A stretch of 22,668 nt of DNA from the NCBI RefSeq assembly GCF_000003605.2, contig NW_003123904.1, positions 827,620 through 850,287 of the forward strand, read 5' to 3'. Position numbers and translations under genes: made by a program. Below are positions 16,556 to 22,668 of the stretch, in pieces. Below the pieces are notes generated by a model, which saw only the letters and a program-made list of their open reading frames with translations, searched no databases and was not told the origin of the DNA. This DNA is from Saccoglossus kowalevskii (Eukaryota; Hemichordata; Enteropneusta; Harrimaniidae). Every line of letters begins with the position of its first letter. Position 1 is the stretch's first letter.

Positions 16556-18625
16556 TCAACTACAGTAAATCTTGCCAGTATCAATTAATAAACCCTCACG
16601 TTCAACAAATAGCTCATCAACAATAATTGACCACATATATATTCAAACTTCTATGATTATTGTGTGCGCTGTGGCACTATTCTGACAGATCACAGTCCCT
16701 CTGTGGACAGATATAACAGATCATTTTCCCATTTTTGCGTTCATTGAAAGTCTTGACAAAATGTACCAAAGCAGAATTTATTTTATACTCGAGACTTTTC
16801 CCAGTATAATATTGAAAATTTTCATCTGAAATAAAACAGTGTCAGTGGTCTGATGTCCTTAACACCTTGAATGTAAATAATGCGTATAATACGTTTTGTC
16901 TATTTTTAGCACTATTTGTGACAAAGTGGCCCCCTTAGTCAAGATAGAAAAAAGGTCAAAACTACCCAAGAAGCCATGGATAACGACGGGCATTACAAAA
17001 TCAATCAGACACAAAAATAAACTATACGAGAAAGTGATTAAATGTGATTACAATCCAAATAGCCCGTCTGCTTACAAAACCTACAGAAATATTCTTTATA
17101 ATAATATAATATATTAATATCAATATAACTAAAAGTATAACTATTCTTAGAAAATAAAAAAAAATATTACTACAATTTAATTAATCTAAATAAAAACAAC
17201 CCTACTAAACTCTAGAAAAATGATAAACGATTTAACAGTAAGGACCACTGGGAATGGTGGTAGACTGCCTAAACTGCTTACCATAGACTACTCGTTTTCT
17301 CAATACATGAATATTCATGAACCAATAATAATAGCTAACTATTTCAATAGATTATTCGCTAATATTGGGGAGGAACTTGCTATGAACATTAATACATCTG
17401 CCGATCCCATGGACTACTTCACAACTACCAATTTGAATTCTTCCTTTCTCCAACCAGTTACCATCCATGAAATGAAATTATTAGACCCGCGTAAATATTG
17501 TGGTCATGACTATAATTATTCCCGTCTTCTAAGAGATGCTGCCTCTTTCATTAAAATACCTTTGTCACATTATAAATCTGTCCTTTATGTCTGGTGTATT
17601 CCCTGACTAACTAAAAATAGCCAAAATCACTCCTATTTTCAAAAAGGTTTACCCTATTTGTCTGGTAATTACAGACCCATCTCAATCTTGCCCATTATCA
17701 GTAAAATTATTGAAAAAAACTCTCCACAAACAATTATTTTCCTTTTTTGACAAACTTAATATTATCAATCAGCACCAATATGGATTTCGCAGAAAATACA
17801 GTACCAAGCTTGCGTTAATAGATCTTTTCTATTAATTAATTAATGAAATTGATGAAGGTAATGTGATGGGGGTATTCCTGGATTTTACTAAGGCCTTTGA
17901 CACGATAACATTCTTCAAATATTTCCAAATTTCCAAACCTTTAAAGTGGCTTGAAAACTATATATTGAATCGAAAACAGTTTGTTCAAGCTGATGGCCAT
18001 ACCTCCTCCACTCTCCCAATTAATTATGGTGTGCCGCAAGGTTACATCCTTGGACAGTTACTTTTTCTTATTTATATAAACGATATTCCTGCATCATCAT
18101 CTTACTACAAATTTAAATTATTTGCTGATGACTCCAATCTTTTTCATTTATTTTCCAGTAACAGTATACCCAACGCTGAAATTGACTTACATCTTGATAT
18201 GGTGAACACATGGTGTAACACTAATAAACTTAATAAATACCAACATAACTAATTACACAGTATTCCACCTCTAAGAAACAGCTGGTAAACAAACAAAACA
18301 TACATTTGAACAGTGCAGTTCTCATGGAAGTCGATACTACTCATCTTGGTGTATTGATAAACATTTCACATGGAAGTCGCATATTAATAGAGTTTTAGCA
18401 AAGGTAACGCCTTTAATTGGTTTAATTGCTAAGCTCAGACATACACTTCCCAAATATGTTCCTATCCTTCTGTATCATTCTTTCTTTCTTCCTCATATCT
18501 ACTATGGTTTAGAAGTGTGGGGTAGTACTTATCGCACATTTCTAGACCCTATATATAAACAACAAAAAAAGCTTTTTCGCATTATACTATTTAAAGATTA
18601 CTGTGCACACAGTAAACCTGTTTCG
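16556..18625 (+). mobile_element. CR1-like non-LTR retrotransposon, truncated at both ends
   Basis: A 5'-truncated ORF2 copy. The C-terminal end of an apurinic-type endonuclease is seen as SSSTIIDHIY (16611-16640) and ITDHFPIF (16713-16736). A linker QWSDVLNTLNVNNAYNTF (from 16843) and KPWITTGITKSIRHKNKLY follow, then the reverse transcriptase, ending in an RT C-terminal region (WKSHINRVLAKV, WGSTYRTFLD, QQKKLFRIILFKDY). The match stops near 18625, where unrelated sequence begins, so the 3' end and any 3' repeat are lost. Clade assignment (CR1/Jockey group rather than RTE or L1) is from these motifs only. Confidence 0.8.
16556..18625 (+). pseudogene. Endonuclease/reverse transcriptase ORF2, broken
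   Basis: The enzyme would nick target DNA and copy the element RNA. Seen in order: endonuclease tail (16611-16736), PWITTGI (about 16976), IANYFNRLFANIGEELA (17328-17378), YRPISILPIISKIIEK (about 17670-17718), QYGFRRKYSTKLAL (17776-17817), VFLDFTKAFDTI (17872-17907), GVPQG (18028-18042) and FADDSNLF (18121-18144). The palm Asp residues are kept. Breaks: several frame changes (near 16780, 17110, 17610 and 18252); a frame change at a run of seven A (17713-17719); a TAA at 17834-17836; and an apparent deletion between DFTKAFDTI and PLKWLENYI, where about 15 residues of the usual spacing are missing. It is inactive. Confidence 0.8.
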
Positions 18626-18757
18626 TGGCCACTGTTGTGTGTCAAAATGCATTTTAGTGGTGCCAAAACCGCCCCCAGTGGCGAACCAGAGAGAGGTCTG
18701 CATAACTCCTTTCATTCAAACTCAAAAAATGACGGCAAGTCTACACGAAGTAAAGTT

Positions 18758-19184
18758 TGAACGGATATCGAAGTTTTGGCTTTGCTGAACATATGGCGAG
18801 AGGACGAGCTTCTTCATCAAGTAGATTCCAGTACACGAATAAGAGACATGTTTACGAATACATTCGTGAAAAATTGGAGAGTATGGGATTTGGTGGCTAG
18901 TCATGTGATGCAAATTTAAGCAAAAGTTTAAAGCGACAGAGGATCACAACCGTCAAAGTGGAAAGGATAAAATAACGTGCCCGTTTTATGACGAACTTAA
19001 AGAAATACTGGGATTTAAAGATTCCATAAACCCTTCAGTAAATATGGTGATTGAAATTACTGATACGTACATTTTTTTCAATTTCACTTTCATATCGCGA
19101 TATGTGAATAAATTAATAGAACCTGAACTGAATCCTTCTTTCATTGGTGAACTATGTTTTCCGGTAATAAGCATTTCACATTGA
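18758..19184 (+). pseudogene. Myb/SANT-like (trihelix-type) DNA-binding domain relic
   Basis: Three frame segments make one domain. The first is TDIEVLALLNIWREDELLHQ after a TGA (18758-18760) where the first conserved Trp is expected. The second is NKRHVYEYIREKLESMGF (18838-18891), followed by a TAG and CDANLSKSLK. The third is KFKATEDHNRQSGKDKITC then PFYDELKEILGFKD (18924-19022), open to TGA at 19182. The order W-T-x2-E-x-x-ALL-x-x-W, VYE-x-I-x-x-L-x-x-x-GF, C-x-x-K-x-x-x-LK and the closing FYDEL-x-x-ILG is that of the Myb/SANT-like 4 (trihelix) family. Such proteins are common in invertebrates and are also the second gene of PIF/Harbinger transposons. A Harbinger transposase fragment lies 780 bp away, pointing toward it. 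Confidence 0.75.
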
Positions 19185-19961
19185 TTTTCATAAAAAGTAG
19201 AATTGCCATGTTCTTGAAAATATATGTTCTATTTCTCCTATCTGGTGGGAATAATGTCCATTGTTGGGGAGTATCTTACAATACATAGAATACATGGACA
19301 AAGGGAAAACATAACAATAGTGTGTACTTTTCTATTCACAAGTGAAATTTAGTATTTTTCCATGTTATAAGTCTTTATTTAGACCCTTAATTTTCCATTT
19401 ACCTTTTTAAAATTAGCAGACAAATAAATAATTGTTAATTTAAAATTCACAAAGTGAAAAAAAGATATTCAAAACTTGCAGTATGTTTATATAAAACAAG
19501 ATAACCTAAACATAAATTAGTTCAGTCATAAATACAAATACATTAACTTGAAACAAAGAATCCAGACATGAGATAATAAATTAATAATATATGTGACCAA
19601 TCCATTCAACAAAGGAAAATATAAATACATATACTACCATTCAAGATGATAGATTGTCACTAGTCCTTATATAATATAAATATAATAATAGAAGTATAGA
19701 AATTGTATGCTGGTTATAAATATTTTTGATTCAATAAACCTTTAAATATCAACTTTAACAACAGATTGACCAATCAGCAGAAATAATAATTTTAGTGACG
19801 CCACATGAAAAATTACTGACAATAATTTTAACCCAGATTTTATTTTAACCACCTTTACTACAACAATTAATTATAATGAAATTCCACATGATGGAGAAGT
19901 GAAATTACATCATTTACAGAACACCCCAATTACTCTAAACTATGTCAATATTTAAATGTAC
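19185..19961. other. AT-rich interval between Myb and Harbinger relics
   Basis: If both relics belong to one element, the catalytic C-terminal half of the transposase should be here on the minus strand. I found no DDE-type motif, only strongly AT-rich DNA with short frames. It is either an internal deletion, a long intron, or unrelated sequence. Confidence 0.4.
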
Positions 19962-20390
19962 TTGCAGTTGGTCACCAGATGTAAATGTAATTGAGGTTGC
20001 ACCAAAGACATGGACAATTATCTGACATGTTTCAAATGAAAAATGGCGCACAGAGTTGACCTGCCAATTCCAAATAAATGAGCAATAGGTCTGTATTCGC
20101 TAGATGTGGCTAATGTCCATAGTGTTGCTGCAATTCTCACTTCCACTGAAATGGGATCTCGCATTCTAGTGTCCGATTTCTGTAAATATGGACGCAGTCG
20201 ATCACATAGAAAAGTAAATGTATCTCTGTTTATTCTGAAATGAAGTAAATTAAATTTATCAGTTTCAACAAATCAAGCCATCTTTACTTTTTTGTTGTCA
20301 ACAAATAACCGGAAGTTGAACACAAACAAAAATGCAATTTCGGCTTACCTAAAGTTTTCAAAAAATCCCTGTTATCCCAGGTTGGTAAAA
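19962..20390 (-). pseudogene. PIF/Harbinger transposase N-terminal fragment
   Basis: There are two exon-like parts on the minus strand. The upper part (20390-20349) reads WDNRDF and, after a frame change at a run of six T, ENF, ending at AG|GTAAGC. The lower part starts at 20234 after ACTTCATTTCAG and reads INRDTFTFLCDRLRPYLQKS, DPISVEVRIAATLWTLATSS and EYRPIAHLFGIGRSTLCAIF. A frame change at about 20036 follows, then FETCQIIVHVFG, to a possible donor at 19961. FR-x-[SN]-[RK]-x-TF, [VA]-A-x-TLW-x-LA, and GxGRSTxC helix-turn-helix features are typical of HARBI1-like DDE transposases. The DDE half is absent. The 113-bp intron and the phase 2 fit (AG plus A gives Arg) support the two-exon structure. 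Confidence 0.75.
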
Positions 20391-20949
20391 CTACCCTGTC
20401 CCACCAATGAGTACACCTTGTACGTTGCCATACAGTACGGATGAGTTATTGCTCGTAAGCCAGCTCCTTGTATGAAAAGTACAAATGAAGATCTCAGTGT
20501 TGACGTGCATATATATAAAGTCTTTTAGTGGGTATAAACACACGTCAAGTGAATCATCTGAGTGAAACTAGCGAAGACACAGCAGCCAGGGCATACGCTC
20601 GTTCTCCAGGTTCAGATCAGACGATCTCAGTTCCCGGATGTTGGAGAGTGGGAACCTCGGTACCTGTCGGGATCCTTCGGTGATACGTCAATCACATCGG
20701 CCATTTATACTACACATATAACGCTGTAATTTCTTCGTTCAGTGTTATATTGACATGAGCGCACGGCAAATATACGGATTCTTCGCTGTATGTCTCGGGC
20801 TCGACGATTCGTTATACTTATCAGCAAACTTAACAACAGACAGACATGCCGCAGGCCATTTTGTTTAAAAACTGTCACCACTCTGTCGAATGAGGGCGTG
20901 ATTTCGGCATATGCCGACTGGGTCCAGTCCTGGTATGAACGCATTGTTG
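20391..20949. other. GC-richer unassigned segment with a TATA-like box
   Basis: This part is less AT-rich than its surroundings and has no recognised gene. TATATATAAAG at 20509-20519 is followed by about 200 nt of complex sequence, rich in short inverted words (for example CTCGGTACC and GATCCTTCGG). It could be a promoter with a 5' leader, a piece of an LTR or SINE, or the 3' flank of the adjacent hAT relic. I found no convincing tRNA-like A and B boxes. The minus-strand frame at 20705-20944 has no supporting motif. Confidence 0.3.
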
Positions 20950-22330
20950 TTAATTAATCTCTATACAAACATCGAAGATTAACTCGGTTTCGATCCGGAT
21001 CGAGTTCGCCAGTGAGAACACAACTACGTTTTGATTTTATTCTGGGCTGAGAAGACTATCTCGCAAATAGCCGTGTTAACTGGCAGTGTTACGGCAATCT
21101 TCGCTAAATTGATCATATTAGGCACTGTTTGACGGTGGTTGTTTTTATCAGTTTTAACAGCTGTGTTAATTTATCACGTGGATAAGCTTGTTGTAGTACG
21201 AGCTTTTTTTACAACAGAACATTCGTGTCGGGTTTCATCAGGGACATTGATGGGATCGCACGGCCTGCCTTGACTGTCATACTTCGTCTCACCATAACGA
21301 CAAATCAGTATTTCGAATGTAACATAGCCGTGATGGGAGAGTTGGTCAGCTAGTACAAATGACAGGTCACGCATTGCTAGTACATCAAACGCCGATAATG
21401 CACTTGTACTATCATTTGGAAAACGACTATCGATGTTCTTGATAAGATTATCGAGGAATTCGCGTTTGGTGTTCTCTACATAATCGACGTGTTGACGATT
21501 TTGTAGTTTATGTCCCATAAGTTCGCCGTCTTCATTGATCTGCTCTTGTAATTGGGCTTCATAATACCCATGCAGAGATCCACTGCATAAATCTTTCAGT
21601 TGCTGGACTGTCGTGTCTATGGTAGATTTAATTAATTGCCGCGACGTCTAAACAGTCCTTTTCAAATATTAAGTTCAGTTTAGTAACAATTGGAATGACA
21701 TCCATCAAAAACCATGTTATGACGACGAACTTGTATTGTGTCAGGTGCTTATGTAATCCAACCCCTATCTGATCTTTATGAAGAACACTCCATGTTCGGT
21801 AAATTGTTTGCAAAGAATCGTAAAATGCAAACCAGCACACTCCTTTATCTTCAGCTCGGGGTATCAAGAATGTTCTATATTCCCTTAAATCGCGATGAAC
21901 GAGCGAATACTGCTTATATAATAAAACAAACTGGTGAGAACTTCTTTGTACTGCTTTAAATAGTCAACACCACCGACTGTCGGTCGGTGTCCGACGTCGG
22001 TGTCCGACGCGACGCAATGGATATTTATTAAAAATGTGTTTGTTTTTTGACACTAACTCCATTATTTATTCCTACCATTACCGATGCTCCTTCACTTCCT
22101 AGGCCCATCATTTTTCTGGCATTGAGTTCTCGTTGCTGCAATGCGACGAAAGGTTTGTCGGTAATTGATGCCGCATCTTTTTCAATGAGGTGAAAATTAC
22201 CAAGGAAATGAGATTTCATATCGAATCCTTCATTTACCATTCTTACGCCTTCCAGTCACCGATATATCAGTGCTTTCGTCTGTAAGGATGCTGAACATAT
22301 CACAGCTCTGAACAGGTGCAGCCAAGGAGC
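20950..22330 (-). pseudogene. Second hAT transposase (ZNF862/KIAA1586-like), older relic
   Basis: From high to low coordinates: FSILTDESTDIS (22295-22260), with the catalytic DESTD motif kept at 22280-22266. After a frame change it reads HFLGNFHLIEKDAAS and MGLGSEGASVMVG (Glu for the usual Asp). A GC-rich repeat sits where the HC-x-x-H segment is expected. VDYLKQYKEVLTSLFYYISS, DSLQTIYRTWSVL and FLMDVIPIVTKLNLIFEKD (to 21630) follow. After a frame change come LCSGSLHGYYEAQL, RREFLDNLIKNIDSRFPND-like sequence and PINVPDETRHECSVVKKA (to about 21200). The dimerisation region LAKIAVTLPVNTAICEIVFS lies at about 21115-21055. At least five frame changes or stops. N-terminal finger and terminal repeats were not found. 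It differs clearly from the 8872-11470 copy, so it is a separate family or a much older insertion. Confidence 0.75.
21974..22015. repeat. GC-rich 13-bp tandem, self-complementary
   Basis: GTCGGTGTCCGAC occurs twice head to tail (21983-21995 and 21996-22008), preceded by CGACTGTCGGTC and followed by GCGACGC. Each unit is itself an imperfect inverted repeat (GTCGG/CCGAC), so the block can fold into one or more hairpins. It sits inside the second hAT relic. Confidence 0.85.
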
Positions 22331-22668
22331 AATAAATTGAAATAGTCAATTTTCTGGGACGAAATTTATTTTATAGGCCTTTTGAATTATGCAAATTAAT
22401 ATAAAGGTTAAAGGGGAAATTAAAAGCTGTTCATAAGCTACCCTCCTGCTGATCAAATTCATCTTTCCCCTGCCCTCATTAAAAAAACATTTTTGCCTAC
22501 TCCCCAACCGCCAACTTGTCTTTCTTACTCTCCTGCTGACCAAATTCATCTTTCCCCTCCCCTCATTAAAAAGCCAATTGGCCAAACGAGTAGAATGTAT
22601 TATCACTGTATTGTCAATTGATGACACATGCCACAATATTTTCTTTATGGTGGATTGTGACAATCAAA
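22331..22668. other. Right end: AT-rich flank with a direct repeat
   Basis: No gene was recognised. The N-terminal half of the second hAT transposase is expected here on the minus strand but was not found. The minus-strand frame at 22346-22663 merely translates the direct repeat twice. Confidence 0.5.
22439..22572. repeat. Direct repeat, two 47-bp copies 87 bp apart
   Basis: Copy 1 is 22439-22485 and copy 2 is 22526-22572. Both contain CTCCTGCTGA, CAAATTCATCTTTCCCCT and CCCTCATTAAAAA, and they differ at 3 of 47 positions. The 40 bp between them are unrelated. Confidence 0.9.

Noticed and set aside
20560-20700. tRNA-derived SINE or 5S-like RNA gene
   Set aside because: GGTTCAGATCA only partly fits a B box, no A box was found at the right distance, and no cloverleaf could be drawn.
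20705-20944. Minus-strand 79-codon frame beginning MRSYQDW
   Set aside because: It faintly resembles the MRSYIPDWE start of the BED-finger region in the first hAT, but lies downstream of the second hAT's dimerisation end and lacks the Cys/His residues. Judged coincidence.
22346-22663. Minus-strand 105-codon frame
   Set aside because: It contains the 47-bp direct repeat translated twice (FNEGRGKMNL) and no other protein-like content.

Overview
This is a window of AT-rich animal (metazoan) nuclear DNA. It most resembles a mollusc or another marine invertebrate, but the species cannot be fixed from the sequence alone. The evidence is short exons bounded by GT/AG sites with pyrimidine tracts, long intergenic stretches, simple and minisatellite repeats, and decayed transposons of families common in such genomes. 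No long uninterrupted gene is present: nearly every recognisable protein is broken by stops or frameshifts.

Layout, left to right. 1-1776 holds nothing recognised. 1777-3423 (+) is a chain of four exon-like blocks whose intron phases agree (all phase 1). The first resembles the DNA-binding domain of NRF-1-type factors; the last runs into a 40/42-bp minisatellite (3341-3983). 3984-6137 is featureless AT-rich DNA. 6138-8716 holds the pieces of a KDZ-type (Kyakuja-Dileera-Zisupton) transposase-like gene: several exons on the minus strand with matching phases, and the CxxC exon that should lie inside the gene sitting at the top on the plus strand. 8872-11470 is a nearly full-length hAT element with both terminal inverted repeats, a 6-bp target duplication and a decayed ZNF862/KIAA1586-like transposase (-). 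12364-13855 (+) is a second chain of exons with consistent phases, ending in an acidic block followed by a Trp/Leu-rich block.

The right half is a graveyard of nested elements. It holds a P-element/THAP9-like transposase relic (14160-14760, -), ORF1 of a Tx1/Nimb-like non-LTR retrotransposon (15193-16028, -), and ORF2 of a CR1-like non-LTR retrotransposon (about 16560-18625, +). These are followed by a Myb/SANT-like domain (18758-19184, +) facing a PIF/Harbinger transposase fragment (19962-20390, -), and a second, older hAT transposase (20950-22330, -). The window ends in an imperfect 87-bp-spaced direct repeat.

The parts do not form a pathway. The point of interest is the density and variety of domesticable DNA-binding and transposase domains (four or five cut-and-paste superfamilies plus two non-LTR clades in 22.7 kb), and the odd rearrangements among them. 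Family assignments rest on recalled conserved motifs, not on a database search.
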